64,000 bases of DNA. Origin: Aricia agestis (taxonomy: Eukaryota; Arthropoda; Insecta; Lepidoptera; Lycaenidae). The stretch spans positions 29,914,001-29,978,000 of the forward strand of contig NC_056428.1 of NCBI RefSeq assembly GCF_905147365.1, read 5' to 3'. Made by a program: the position numbers and the translations under genes. A model generated the notes under the pieces. That model was not told the origin of the DNA, made no database searches, and worked only from the letters and a program-made list of their open reading frames with translations. Positions 12,064-22,074 of this stretch are shown here, one piece after another; the first letter of the stretch is position 1, and every line of letters starts with the position of its first letter.

Positions 12064-12837
12064 CTAACCTTCAGGTTGTGGATACCCCAGGATTGGTGTT
12101 TCACACAGATGTTTCTTAAGTTCTTGAAAAGAATCTTCAGAAGTCTCGTCCCAAATAAACTGTCGTTTATCTTCTGTCAGCCGATGTAATGGCTTGGCTA
12201 TCTTTGAGAATCCCTTAACAAAACGTCTGTAGTAGGAGCATAGGCCGAGAAATGCCCGCACTTCGGTTTTGTTCTTAGGGGTTGGCCAATTTTGAACTGC
12301 TTCCAGTTTCTCCGGATCCGTCTGGATTCCATCACTGGAGATAACATGGCCGAGATAATTGACCTTACTCCTGAATAAACGACACTTTTTCGGGTTCAAC
12401 TTTAATTTGGATCCCTCTATTTTGGCGAAAACTCGTTCTAAGTTTCGCAAATGGTCTTCGAAGTCGCGGCCAACAATGATGACGTCGTCCAAGTAGACTA
12501 AGCAAGCCTCTCCAACTAAGTCTGCCAGTACACACTCCATGAGTCGCTCAAATGTGGCAGGTGCGTTGCACAATCCAAAGGGCATGACGTTAAACTGCCA
12601 TAAACCTTTACCGGTGGAGAAAGCTGTCTTCTCTTTTGGATGAATTTTCACCTGCCAGTATCCAGATTTCAGGTCCAGGGTCGAGAACCATTTCATGCCA
12701 CTCAAGGTATCCAGAGTGTCGTCAATTCGAGGTAATGGATAACTGTCCCTGACATTATTGAGACGTCTGTAGTCCACACAAAATCTTGTGCTGCCATCTT
12801 TCTTCTTCACCACACTTGAAAACTCCGTCAGCGACAT
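12064..12837 (-). pseudogene. reverse transcriptase domain of Gypsy pol
   Basis: The 257-residue open frame holds most of a Ty3/Gypsy reverse transcriptase: a start region with KKKDGSTRFCVDYRRLN, motif A FSTLDLKSGYW with its catalytic Asp near residue 55, QFNVMPFGLCNAPATF, the catalytic YLDD at about 115-118, and the thumb and connection region up to LGYPQPEG. The first part of the RT is missing because of a deletion at about 12838 that joins it out of frame to the protease. The stop at 12064-12066 is premature; RNase H follows in the same frame. Confidence 0.93.
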
Positions 12838-13245
12838 TAATTCTATAGTTGTGCTTCTTCATGAAATCCAAACCCAAGATGCAATCATCCATAATCTCAG
12901 CCACGATAACGTCATGAGGGTATGAGGACTCCCCCACATTCATCGTAACTGACATTTCTCCCAGGACGGGTATTGGCTGACCGGAGGCGGTAAGAAGCCG
13001 ACAGTTAATTCTCCTCTTGTGCCTCCTTGCGGCTTTTATCAAATTTGGGTTCACTATTGTTCTAGAGGCTCCTGTGTCTAGAGTCATTTTACAATCCGTC
13101 CCGTTAATAGTCCCCTGAATCACCAGACTATTCCCGCTGCTTGCTTGGGAGACAACCGTTATTGGGGCTTCCTCCGTGTCAGCCAGCACTCGCCCCTTAG
13201 TCCTGGCTTTTATTCGTTTCCCTGCTCCCGGGCAGGGGACGAAGC
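12838..13245 (-). pseudogene. aspartic protease region of Gypsy pol
   Basis: The open frame 12755-13360 contains the retroviral-type aspartic protease: MTLDTGASRTIV, with the catalytic DTG near residues 95-97 of that frame, and the flap/C-terminal signature ILGLDFM near 161-167. Residues encoded below about 12838 are RT sequence read in the wrong frame, which marks a deletion between protease and RT. It overlaps the end of gag in another frame, as expected for frameshift expression. Confidence 0.88.
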
Positions 13246-13560
13246 CCCTTGCTTCTTTAGCTCCTCCATTTGTTCCTCGAGCCTTTTCATTCTTGTCATC
13301 TGGGTCTCCTTCTGCGGGCAGTTGCGCTGGAGATGGCCCCTCTCGCCGCACTTGTAGCACATGGCTCCAAAACTTTTCTTCGTGGGAGCCTTGACCTCCT
13401 TGACTTCCTCAGAGACCTCGTGGATCTTATGGGTCTGTCGTGTGTCACGGCGAAGAGCCTCGACTTCCAAAGCATCCGCCAATGCTTCCTTAAGCGAGGT
13501 GTGGTGACGAAGCCTCACTGCAGCTCTGACCTCCAGATCCCTGATTCCGTCGACAAAATG
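13210..13560 (-). pseudogene. gag C-terminal part with zinc knuckle
   Basis: This frame encodes the capsid end and the nucleocapsid, including a CCHC zinc knuckle CYKCGERGHLQRNC (Cys, Cys, His, Cys at about residues 126, 129, 134 and 139 of the open frame starting at 13734). A lysine- and glutamate-rich tail ends at a stop at 13210. It is out of frame with the upstream gag segment; the shift maps to a four-A run (plus strand) at 13554-13557. Confidence 0.85.
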
Positions 13561-14206
13561 CTTGCACAATATTCGAGTCGACCATCTTGGCGTCAGCTCC
13601 TGGGTGTGCCTTCTTGAGGAGTTTTTCAATTTCCAACGCCCATTGTTGTAATCCTTCTCCTGAGCGTTGGACTCTGTCACGCAGTTGGGCACGAAACACG
13701 TGCTCCAGGTGTCGCTCCCCGTATCTGGATTCAAGGGCCTCCATCAGGTCTTTGAACCCATTTCCTGTATGTGCTTCCAGGACCGACAAGGCTTGCCCTC
13801 TGAGCGCGACAGTGAGAGCGGTCAGGCATTGTTCGTCAGACCATTCGTTGGCAGAAGCAACAGTCTGGAATTGCTGACGGTAAGCGTTCCAAGAAGTAGT
13901 GCCGTCGTATGGCGGTACTTTTACTCGTGGCCCGTGTGCCACTTCGGAAGTTCCACTACACGTCGCGACTCCTGTGGTTTCCAGGCGCACTACTTTTTTT
14001 TGTAGTTCAGTGAGGCCGGTTTTCACATTTTCCACATCAACCCCTAACCCGGTAACTCGTTCGTCGATTACGTCGACATCTTTACGAAGCTTAGTCACCG
14101 TGTCACTGACATCCTTTATAGCCAAAAGCGCTTTCTCTTGGAGGCCCTTTTGTTGCTCTTGTGACTCTTGCAAAGCGCCGAGCTTGCGGTCTTGTGACTC
14201 TTGCAA
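13554..14206 (-). pseudogene. gag N-terminal part (coiled coil and capsid)
   Basis: The frame starts with repeated QESQ/LGAL heptad-like units, a probable coiled coil over residues 1-75, followed by VKVPPYDGTTSWNAYRQQF and the capsid-type segment with LTALTVALRGQALSVLE, a usual Ty3/Gypsy gag region. Past 13554 the frame reads nonsense until 13490, while the true continuation is in the next frame. The upstream start is unclear because the coiled-coil units continue to about 14330 with breaks. Confidence 0.85.
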
Positions 14207-14335
14207 AGCGTGAATTTCAGCTCTTTAAGAATCTTATAAAGCGCCGAGCTTTCGGTCTTGTGACTCTTGCAAAGCCCCGAGCTTGCGGTCTTGGGCCTCC
14301 ATCATTGCCTTCATTTCAGCTCTTTGCAGCTCCAT
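14155..14335. repeat. 33-bp repeats in the gag N-terminus
   Basis: TTGTGACTCTTGCAAAGC recurs near 14158, 14191 and 14256, each followed by CCGAGCTTGCGGT-like sequence or a variant. The repeats encode the 11-residue coiled-coil units at the start of gag. Copy three is separated by a diverged spacer. Confidence 0.75.
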
Positions 14336-14385
14336 TAATTCAATTAAACATTTTAAAAGAAGAGCCATTTGAGGGGCTGTAGAAG

Positions 14386-14676
14386 CTACAGGCGAGGCAT
14401 GGTGGCTGGAGCCAGTAGGCAGGGCTTGAGCAGGCAGGGCCCGGTGGGCAGGGCCAGTGGGCGTGGCCTGAGTTGGCGTGTAGGCGGGGCCATGCCCAAC
14501 GTGGGCGGAGCCTGAGGTGCGTGGCCAGTGGGCGTGTCCCAGTGGGCGGAGCCAGTGGGCGTGGCTTCACACAAAGTGGGCGGAGCCAGGTGGGCGTGGT
14601 AAGTGGGCGGAGCCAGGTGGGCGGGGCCAGTGAGTGGGGCCTGTCCCTCAGTGGGCGGAGCTTGGTTCCCAGTGGG
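14386..14676. repeat. GTGGGCGGAGCC minisatellite between LTR and gag
   Basis: A GC-rich block with repeats of about 12-13 bp around AGTGGGCGGAGCC and AGTGGGCGTGGC; at least ten recognisable copies. It lies where the leader sequence of the element should be, and touches the truncated 5' LTR at 14677. The GGGCGG and GGGCGTGG cores resemble binding sites of Sp1/KLF-type zinc-finger proteins. Regulatory function is inference. Confidence 0.8.
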
Positions 14677-15211
14677 TAATCACTAGGTCCAATCACTAAG
14701 CACTATCACTGTCCTAGGTCGTAGCCAAGTCGCAGGTTTCACTGGTTCACTCACTTGTTGTCACTCTGAAGTCGCTTTGATGAACGCTCGAACCGAATTG
14801 ACTCGCCGGGCCTGCCTGCGGCTTTTTATATGGCGAGACGAATTCCAGAAAGTTCCCGATTCACGTAAACAAGTAAACAACCGTGGGAACTTTCTAGGAG
14901 GCTCGAGCATGTACCACAATAAAACTGCCGTCCTTACGATAAGTGCGGTAAGTTGAATTTTTTTGGCAAATTTAATTTAGACCTTATGGACTCAGTCATA
15001 AGGTCTAAATTAAAACACGTAAACACGCAAACAAATAAACGGTAAACACGTAAACAAACATTGGACCTTTCTAGAAAGTTTGAGTATGTACTTGCGCACC
15101 TCATGCCATCTAGTATTGAGTAGTGGATTTATGTTGCCTGTGCTCCCTCGGTAAATTTCGCTGGTTTGTCGCTAGATGGCACCACGTGTCCGTATACCAT
15201 GTACCGTAACA
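14677..15211 (-). repeat. 5' LTR of the Gypsy element, partial
   Basis: It shares 14677-14790 with the left LTR and continues to the border CGTAACA at 15211, followed by the ATAT duplication. It lacks the roughly 127 bp that begin the left LTR (11101-11227), so the border next to the primer-binding site is gone. Together the two partial LTRs imply an original LTR of about 660-675 bp. Confidence 0.85.
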
Positions 15212-15368
15212 ATATCTTTGCGTTAAAAGGTTTACCTTACAGTTCGTGTTGGTTATGTTTTTATTTAGTTTAGGAGCTAAATAAAAACTTATTTTTATTG
15301 CTTCTTATATAGACTTAAGTTTAAGGTAAGGTTAGACTATTGGATACTGTGATAATACATATCATGCA

Positions 15369-15672
15369 AGGTACCTATGTATCATCGGGGAAAATGATTC
15401 CTAGGCAGTTGACAGACCAACGTTACTTGATCGGTTCATGTCAATTCAATTTTAGGGTCAAATCAGAACGCAACGTGACGAGGCGAGACGAGGCACGGCG
15501 CGGCATAAATTTGTATGGATTTGACAGATTTCAATTGCGTGAGACGTCTTGCGAATCTGTCAAAACCATATAAATTTAGAAATGCATCTTCGCGTCGCGT
15601 TGCGGTCTGAATTGAGTATTGACCCTTAATTGTAATCTGCCGTTTTGGTTGGACGTAACGCGACCAATTTTT
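15369..15672. mobile_element. older MITE split by a younger one
   Basis: The left end (TCATCGGGGAAAATGATTCC, then TAGGCAGTTGACAGACC) and the right part (AATCTGCCG, then GACGTAACGCGACCAA) match the family at 33463-33610. Its middle carries the insertion at 15455-15625. Confidence 0.6.
15455..15625. mobile_element. 171-bp Tourist-like MITE, TTA duplication
   Basis: The termini GGGTCAAATCAGAACGCAAC and GTTGCGGTCTGAAT...TTGACCC are inverted, with TTA on both sides (15452-15454, 15626-15628). Three-base TWA duplications and GGG...CCC ends fit PIF/Harbinger-derived MITEs. The same family is at 28328-29624, where a LINE has landed in it. Confidence 0.75.
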
Positions 15673-15699
15673 TCTCAATATTTACAATCACAATCAATT

Positions 15700-16815
15700 C
15701 TCAATCACATACATTATGCATTATGTACTATCATATAATGCGTTTATTATAGTATGTGTAATACATTTAAATAGGTACGGGTAATTGCACTATAATGTTC
15801 GGTGAAATCAAACTTCCTTTGTTACATTAAAATAATGTAGAGTTGCACGTTAATTGTTTGTTTAACGTTTTCATTATTATCGAATCCAGCGGGGCGGCTA
15901 GAAAACTGCACGCCGTATATCACAAACAAAACAGAAACTGTTAACTGTAAATTAATATCGTGCAGTTTGTGTTTATAATCACTTGCACGAAGTTGCCAGT
16001 GTTATTATTAATAGAGTTTATGCAACATATTCATCGCGAGTATCCTACATGATTGCCTCGGTATTCGTAGGAGCTGAAGCTACCGACCACGTAGTTTGGC
16101 TTACGGAGTACGGACGAAGTTACGAGAATACCTGCATTTATATAAAGTTTCAAACGCCGTTTCCCATTTTGTGTAACTAGCCTTATTCTACCGCATGCAC
16201 TCAGTACCAAGTACAGTTTAAAAAGCAAAGATATAACTTTTGTAAAGCCTATTGTAGTTCGGATGCGAATGATCCATTTGCATTACTACTCTCAAGCACG
16301 CGAGAGACTTCCAACTTTATTTCGACGGCAGCTCGATTCGATAAATATGCGAAGTACTTTAAAAGCGATTGGCAATCAAAATTAAAGTGTTTCTACGTTC
16401 TTAATTTTGTAACAGTCGAAACTGAGAAAAAAATTATCGTCGCTTTTTAATGAAGTAATTTTAGTTTTCATTAATATATTTTTTTATTTTCTCTATATTT
16501 TATTCTTCTATGTTTCGACAATATTTAGAATAATTTTATTTTAATGCATAAATAATGGCGTGTGGTTTAATCACCACGGGTTACGGCATCAACAATTTTC
16601 TTTTAAAGCTTGTTTAGATAGGCACGGCAAAGATAAGGCCTTGACGAAATTTTCTCTTTTAATTGTTTTATTTGTCCTCTCCCTTATAAAGAAGCTTTGT
16701 GCTACGTATCCGTAGTGCCTTTTGAAAGCGGAGAAGTCACTTGATTGTTGGAGTCGAGTATATAATCTCATAAAAGTCAATCTTTTCTTCGGTGGTAGGG
16801 AACAATATTGATTGC
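15700..16815. other. no gene recognised
   Basis: AT-rich with short frames on both strands near 15983-16228 and 16589-16780 that are not protein-like. No repeat family recognised. Confidence 0.4.
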
Positions 16816-16817
16816 AG

Positions 16818-17030
16818 TCTTTTTTTTATAAAATTTTGGGTAGGGTAATAGGGTAGGGGAGGGTAGGGATGGGAATAGGGTAGGGGATTGGGCCACCGGT
16901 AAACTTACTCACTCGGCGAAACACAGTGCAAGTGCTGTTTCACGCTGGTTTTCTGTGAGCCCGTGATATTATTCTCCGGTCAAACCAGCCCATTCGCGCC
17001 GAGGCATGGCTCTGCTACGGTAAATCTTAT
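16818..17030 (-). mobile_element. SINE-like repeat with altered G-rich interior
   Basis: A T-run (the A-tail seen in reverse) is followed by GATTGGGCC, CACTCGGCGAAACA, GCTGTTTCACGC and CCGAGGCATGGCTCT, all also present in order at 61905-62130. Between the T-run and GATTGGGCC this copy has a G-rich tract (16838-16892) in place of the normal body. Confidence 0.65.
16838..16892 (+). repeat. G-rich tract with ten GGG runs
   Basis: Short units of the GGGTAGGG and GGGATGGG type give ten runs of three or four G with loops of one to five bases. This satisfies the usual pattern for G-quadruplex formation on the plus strand. Confidence 0.8.
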
Positions 17031-17202
17031 TACCGGATTCAGATAATAATGAAACTTCAATAATAATTGAAGTTTAATCATCACTAGCTATTTGACCGAG
17101 CTTTGCTCGATATTGGATAAAACACGAATAAAATGACATTTGCTAAAAATGATTCCTAGCTAGATCGATTTATCGCCCCCGAAACCCCTTATATACTAAA
17201 TT

Positions 17203-17404
17203 TTGGTGACTGTAAACCGCAAGTTTGTCTATGCAGGTACAAGTTGGATGACGACTACATGAAGTTGCAGCAGACGACGTGTCGTCGCGACACTAGTTTC
17301 TATGTTTTTCTATGAATAAGTGTCACTTCAGTATCACTGCAACTTCATGTAGTCGTCATCCAACTTGTACCTGCATAGACAAACTTGCGGTTTATAGTCA
17401 CCAA
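17203..17404. mobile_element. 202-bp foldback MITE
   Basis: Arms of about 69 bp (17203-17271 and 17336-17404) are near-perfect reverse complements, running from TTGGTGACTGTAAACCGC to CTACATGAAGTTGCAG. The loop is about 64 bp. No target duplication is clear. Confidence 0.85.
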
Positions 17405-17559
17405 GGTATATATTTTGTCCATCATGTACCATTTGCCAACGTGAAGATGCAATAACGCGGAGTCACATTATGAGTGTTTGTATGTAGAGAAAGTTTTTCA
17501 ATTTACTAGAAAATTAGTTTTCTGACGTAAAAAAAATCAGACAGAGTAAAAGGATTGAA

Positions 17560-17657
17560 CTATTTTCGCGTTCATGAAGCCATACGCAAATGTGACTTTC
17601 ACGCCCAAGCCGCTAAAACCGATTTTGATGAAATTTGAGATTTGTGGTATCATCTAG
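17560..17657 (+). mobile_element. Helitron-like 3' fragment
   Basis: The fragment carries CGCTAAAACCGATTTTGATG and ends in ATCATCTAG (CTAG at 17654-17657, followed by T), the 3' border seen at 34651-34654. The 5' end is missing. Confidence 0.5.
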
Positions 17658-17659
17658 TA

Positions 17660-17930
17660 CAGGGTTTCTCAAACTTTCGGCTCCACGAACCCCTGTTAAA
17701 TTTCTTTATAATGTGTTTTACACTACTAACGACATCATCTCAGTTACGTTCAAAGGAATTTGAACGAAAAGTTCCTTTGTATTTCTACGAATACATTTTT
17801 TTTGTTGATCGACTATTATACTCAATAACTTATGAAGTCTTCGCCTTGATAATTTTCCGTTACCGACCGTGACTATAAGGGTTCCCTGTTGACTACGGAA
17901 CTCTAAAAGGCTTTTAATACGCACCATAAT
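17660..17930. repeat. hAT-like end and copy of a long-TIR arm
   Basis: CAGGGTTTCTCAAACTTTCG at about 17661 looks like an hAT terminus. Next, 17708-17790 (TTTTACACTACTAACGACAT, then CAAAGGAATTTGAACGAAAA) matches the arms of the long-TIR element at 45848-45905 and, inverted, 49296-49372. So this is debris from at least two elements. Confidence 0.5.
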
Positions 17931-17940
17931 TATAGTTATA

Positions 17941-18240
17941 CTAGATGTCCCGCGCGGCTACGCCCGCGTAAAGTAGGAATTTTACAGAAACCGTACATTT
18001 TCCCATAAAAAATAGCTATATATACTCCCTTCACGTGGTCTACTAGAATATCGGTGCCAAATATTGCCATAAAAATTGGTCCAGTATTTCGTGAGATAAA
18101 CCCTTTCTAATTTTTCCCTTGATTTTCCCACATTTTCCTGAGTTTCTTCGGTCGTGATAATATATAACCTAAAAGCCTTAATCGCGTCGATAAATGAGCT
18201 ATCTAACACTGAAATACTCGTAAGTTTTTAAATTGGACCT
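17941..18240 (-). mobile_element. Helitron-like element, degenerate
   Basis: CTAG at 17941-17944 followed by ATGTCCCGCGCGGCTACGCC, with the hairpin-forming GCGCGGCTACGCCCGCGT, matches the minus-strand 3' border pattern. The body carries ACCGTACATTTTCCCAT. The TC end is not found. Confidence 0.45.
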
Positions 18241-18354
18241 GTTGTTCCTGAGATTAGCGCGATCAAGCAAACATACTTTCAAGTTTATAATATTAAGTAT
18301 AGATTTTTTTTATTATCGCTTGACAAACTCGAGTCTCGATCTAAGGGCCAATTC

Positions 18355-19392
18355 ACACCGGATCGGCAGCGGCCGGCAGCGGCGCGAAGAGCACTTTTAG
18401 TGTGAAATAATTTTAAACTTTATTTACATACTTATAACTACTAGTATCGTTTGAAAACTTCAAAAAGGGCTCGAGGTGCCGCGGGCGGCCGCGCGCGGTC
18501 GCGCGACGCCTCGAGGCGCCTCGAGGAGCCGCGGAGCCGCGCGACCGTCGTCGGAAAGTGCTCGCGGCTACCCGCGACCGCGCGCGTCGTCGCGAGGCGC
18601 CTCGAGGCGTCACGAGGTCATTTTTTGGGCTGAAATATGGTCTCCTAGTTGTTATTACATAATAAAATGTAAAAAGACGCAGCTGCGTGTAATAATAAGG
18701 GAGGGAGAAATATTTTTTTTTTATGAAAGTAAAGAACACGGATCATTTAACAAAAAAACAATAGAATATGTCAAGTAGTTCCAGACAATTTAATTTAATT
18801 CAGTTGGAAGTTTTAAATTGTTACTGGGGACACTGGAAAAAGTGAGGGTTGATACATTATATCACCATAATAATTTCTTTCTTCTTTCTATTTGATTTAA
18901 GTTTTTAATTAACCAAAATGAAGTACAAATGGTGCCGTAATACAAAATATGCCAAAATGTGAGTAATAATTAGTACTATAATAGTGTGTGAGGATATAAC
19001 GGCCAACCATGCGATTCCAGAGATATTATGTCTCATTTTTCATGTCACCATACTAAAATTTCTTAAAAAAATTATTACTCCCTTATTATTATACTTAGAT
19101 GAGTCTTTTTACATTTTATTATGTAATAACAACTAGGAAAACATATTTCAGCACAAAAATATTACATCTGGAAATTCAAGTCCCTATGTCTATGAAACTC
19201 GATTTTCGATCCACTGTGCGGCGCTCTGAAGGTAGCGCGCGGCCGCCAGTTGCCACGAGCGTCCACAAGCGGCCGCCCGCGGCGACGCGAGCCGCCTCTG
19301 CCGGCCTCGCCGCGCCTCCCCTCGCCTCGCCGCGCCTCGCCGCGCCTCTTCACGCCTCTGCCGGCCGCTGCCGATCCGGTGTGAATTGGCCC
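18355..19392. mobile_element. 1,038-bp CpG-rich foldback element
   Basis: The ends GGGCCAATTCACACCGG and CCGGTGTGAATTGGCCC are inverted, flanked by TAA (left) and TTA (right), or TA on both sides if one more base is counted. Inner arms also pair: 18648-18705 (CCTAGTTGTTATTACATAAT) with 19080-19139. Two blocks, about 18470-18620 and 19200-19380, are extremely CpG-rich, with GAGGCGCCTCGAGG palindromes on the left and CGCCGCGCCTC repeats on the right. The arginine- and alanine-rich frames here come from this composition and are not genes. Confidence 0.8.
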
Positions 19393-19689
19393 TTAAAGAC
19401 AATGAAAAGTACCAATAACAGGATCATAATAGGCTCATAATCATGGGACGATGCATGGTATAATATGGTAGCGATGATGTCGTTGATGATGATGATGATA
19501 AATGTAATTTGCATAGTAGCATATGCTTTCCGTTCTTAAAACAACGCTGAAACTCCCAAACTTGTATTTATAAAGAATCAGGAGTTCTCTCAGCGCCTTC
19601 CGAACCACGGTATACCAGGTATACCTCAGTGCAAAATCTTACTTGTTGGTAGCATACGCTTAGAATACTTCTCACGAAACCGAAGTCAC

Positions 19690-20052
19690 GACATGTTTCC
19701 CTATAAATTTTGAGGAGTTCCGTCGATTACTTATGGATCCTTCATCAGATCACCACTTTTGTGAATATAATACCAAATTGGGATGATACCTTATATACCA
19801 AAATAAAAATTTTGAAAATCGGTTAACAAACAGCGGAGCGATCGTTGAACATAAAAAACGAACATAACACCTCCCCCATTTTGAAAGTCGGTAAAAATTG
19901 TAGCCTATGTGTTATTCTGATGTATAAGCTATATTATTGTAAAGTTTCATTAAAATCCGTTCTGTAGTTTTTGCGTGAAAGAGTAACAAACATCCATACA
20001 TCCACACATCCATACATCCAAACAAACTTTCGCCTTTATAATATTAGTAGGA
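19690..20052 (-). mobile_element. Helitron-like element, partial
   Basis: On the plus strand it ends ACTTTCGCCTTTATAATATT then AGTAGGA|T, the reverse of a TCC...5' border. Inside are a CATCCATACATCC microsatellite and a segment (GATCACCACTTTTGTGA) also found inverted at 53735-53760 in another copy. The CTAG border was not located. Confidence 0.5.
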
Positions 20053-20606
20053 TGAATTCTTTAATATATCAATGCAAACAAAAAATTTTCGACCTTAGAA
20101 CAACTATAACACTAATAATCCAGCCTAAAAATAGTTTGAAATTGTAAAGTATATATTTTCCAGTAAAACAGCTTCGATGGAAAACTAATAGTTAATAATG
20201 TTTAGTGCACGGAAATCGGGTAACGAACGCAGTCTTCATTTCACGTATCACTGGGGCTTCGGCACACTTTTGTTAGCTGAGCCTAAAAATAGCCGTGGTA
20301 TTAGAATTACGTTCATAGCGGATTTTCTAATTGTAGACATAATAATTATAGATTTTGTTTGTATAATATTAGTACTAACTACGAGCGGTATGAGTAACAA
20401 CACAAAAAATGTTAGTAAAGAATTAGTCAAATAATTATAAGTAGTTTCGACTTTCCTCTGGATATTAGAATATAAAATACTGTCGGTCACGGAAGTAGAA
20501 GTCGCTAATTAGAGACTTTATTAGACTTGTACTCAGTAAGGCTGGGCGTTTTACAACTTTTAATATATTTGGCGTAGGGTTGATTTTTTATTAGAAACTA
20601 ATAACG

Positions 20607-20760
20607 CCCGTAACTCTCTTGCACCTGAATTCGTTAACCGCGCGGGAGCCGTACATTTTCCGCGATAAAAAGTATCCTATGTCCTTTCCTGAGACTCAAA
20701 GTACCTTCGTGCCAAATTTCAGCAAAATTGGTTTGGTGGTTCTGGATTCCAGGGTAGGAT
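20607..20760 (-). mobile_element. Helitron-like element, partial
   Basis: The body of the 31996-32225 family is recognisable (CGCCCGTAACTCTCTTGCAC, AAAAGTATCCTATGTCC, CAAATTTCAGCAAAATTGG). Both borders are lost. Confidence 0.5.
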
Positions 20761-21082
20761 TATATTAGAAGGGTCGTGACAGTGAATACGGAGATCATCT
20801 ATTGTGCAATAAAACATATTCCCATGTACACGTTCATAATCGTCTGTCTATTGGCCGACGTGTAGAGGCTGCATAATGCAATTTTCAATGCATTTTAGTA
20901 GTAAAGTAAACCAATGCCGCATAATTATAAGTGCACCCACTCTACGCAGTGAAACGCGAGGATTCATTCCACTTTTCAATGTACTATTACTTCATAGTAT
21001 TATTATTTAATATAAATTATGCTTTCAAATATTAAATAGACACTCCATTTTGTTGTTGAAGTAAGTTTAGCTAAATTCCTAA

Positions 21083-21436
21083 GGCCCGATTCGACCAAAC
21101 TTGAAGTTACACGAGTATAACTATCATGAGAATTATTTTACCCCTTTAATTTACTATAGGGTATTATCGTTTGCATTTTACCAAGTTAGTCAAAGAGTAT
21201 GAAATAAAATGTCAATTATAGTTCACAATCACGCCGACCGTGACAGTTGAACCCTGTTGTGCAACTATTCTCAGTTTAATATTTACTCCACCAAAATAGC
21301 CCGTGTAAATATTTACTCCCGTGTAATTACCTTATTCTTGGATTAGAAGTTGGAATAACGCAAAACCAGCTTACACTTAGATTAGGAGACAGTTATACGC
21401 GAGTAAAATTTTACTCCAGTTTGGTCGAATCCGCCC
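21083..21436. mobile_element. 354-bp Tourist-like MITE, TAA duplication
   Basis: The ends GGCCCGATTCGACCAAACTT and AGTTTGGTCGAATCCGCCC are inverted, with TAA on both sides (21080-21082 and 21437-21439). Inner arms share GAGTATAACT / AGTTATACGCGAG. No ORF. The duplication size and the G-rich ends fit PIF/Harbinger. Confidence 0.82.
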
Positions 21437-21439
21437 TAA

Positions 21440-22024
21440 ATCAAATACGATGTAGGGTGATGACGATTTCCTTATTAATTTTACTTATAAATATGTATAT
21501 TATTTATAAATGGTAAAATATGTCTGTATGTCTTTCGCCTGTTCAAGATTAAATCGATAAAACAATATACTCTGATTCCTATAGCCAGCTATTCCGGCAA
21601 GGATATAAGAATTTTTACGCGAAAATCAAATGTGCGCGCAAAGTTGCATAATCGCTTTACCTAGCCTTATTAATAAAAATACAATATATTTAAACAACTA
21701 ACAACTATATGTCTAGGTACTTGTGTTTTTGTGACACATTGGAAAATTCTCACGACGGACAAAGACAGCGGACCGTTAAATTATACAGTAAGATGGTTAG
21801 CTAGTATAATATAATTCCAATTTATCCCATTATTTTTTGGCACCTATTGTACTCGTATAATCCGGATTACAAAGCTATTTTCATACATATAGTATGCATA
21901 TCCATCAAGAGCTTTAAACATAATATATTCATGTATTTATTCAACTTACTCTCATACAGTATTTGTTAGCTTGTTTAAACGTTAAACTATTTCAACTTTG
22001 AGAGTGCAAATTGTTTAATATTTA
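21440..22024. other. no gene recognised
   Basis: AT-rich upstream DNA without recognised repeats. Confidence 0.45.
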
Positions 22025-22074
22025 GTGACGTCATGTATACGTCGCGTTTTGGACGTATACAGCAGTGACGTCAC
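22025..22074. promoter_or_regulatory. hairpin with two TGACGTCA sites
   Basis: GTGACGTCATGTATACGTC and GGACGTATACAGCAGTGACGTCAC are inverted around a short spacer. Each arm has the full palindromic CRE octamer TGACGTCA (22026-22033 and 22066-22073), the classical site for CREB/ATF bZIP proteins. It lies about 550 bp left of the CpG-rich block, so it might be a promoter element; it could equally be a MITE remnant. Confidence 0.45.

Larger units (their letters stand above)
11097..15215 (-). mobile_element. degenerate Ty3/Gypsy LTR retrotransposon
   Basis: The element proper runs 11101-15211, bounded by TGTTACG and CGTAACA, with a 4-bp direct repeat ATAT outside (11097-11100 and 15212-15215), the duplication size usual for Ty3/Gypsy. 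Read on the minus strand it has a partial 5' LTR, a GC-rich minisatellite, gag, protease, reverse transcriptase, RNase H, a stub ahead of integrase and a partial 3' LTR. Integrase, the primer-binding site, the polypurine tract and the protease-RT linker are missing, and pol carries in-frame stops. At about 4.1 kb it is shorter than intact relatives. It cannot be autonomous. Confidence 0.95.

Noticed and set aside
13145..14213. Plus-strand frames across the gag/protease region
   Set aside because: Shadows of the minus-strand Gypsy genes.
11101..15211. Env gene or infectious retrovirus
   Set aside because: No envelope-like frame lies between pol and the LTR; that region is deleted.
18413..19440. 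Arginine/alanine-rich proteins
   Set aside because: Frames on both strands are products of CpG-rich MITE composition and the foldback symmetry.
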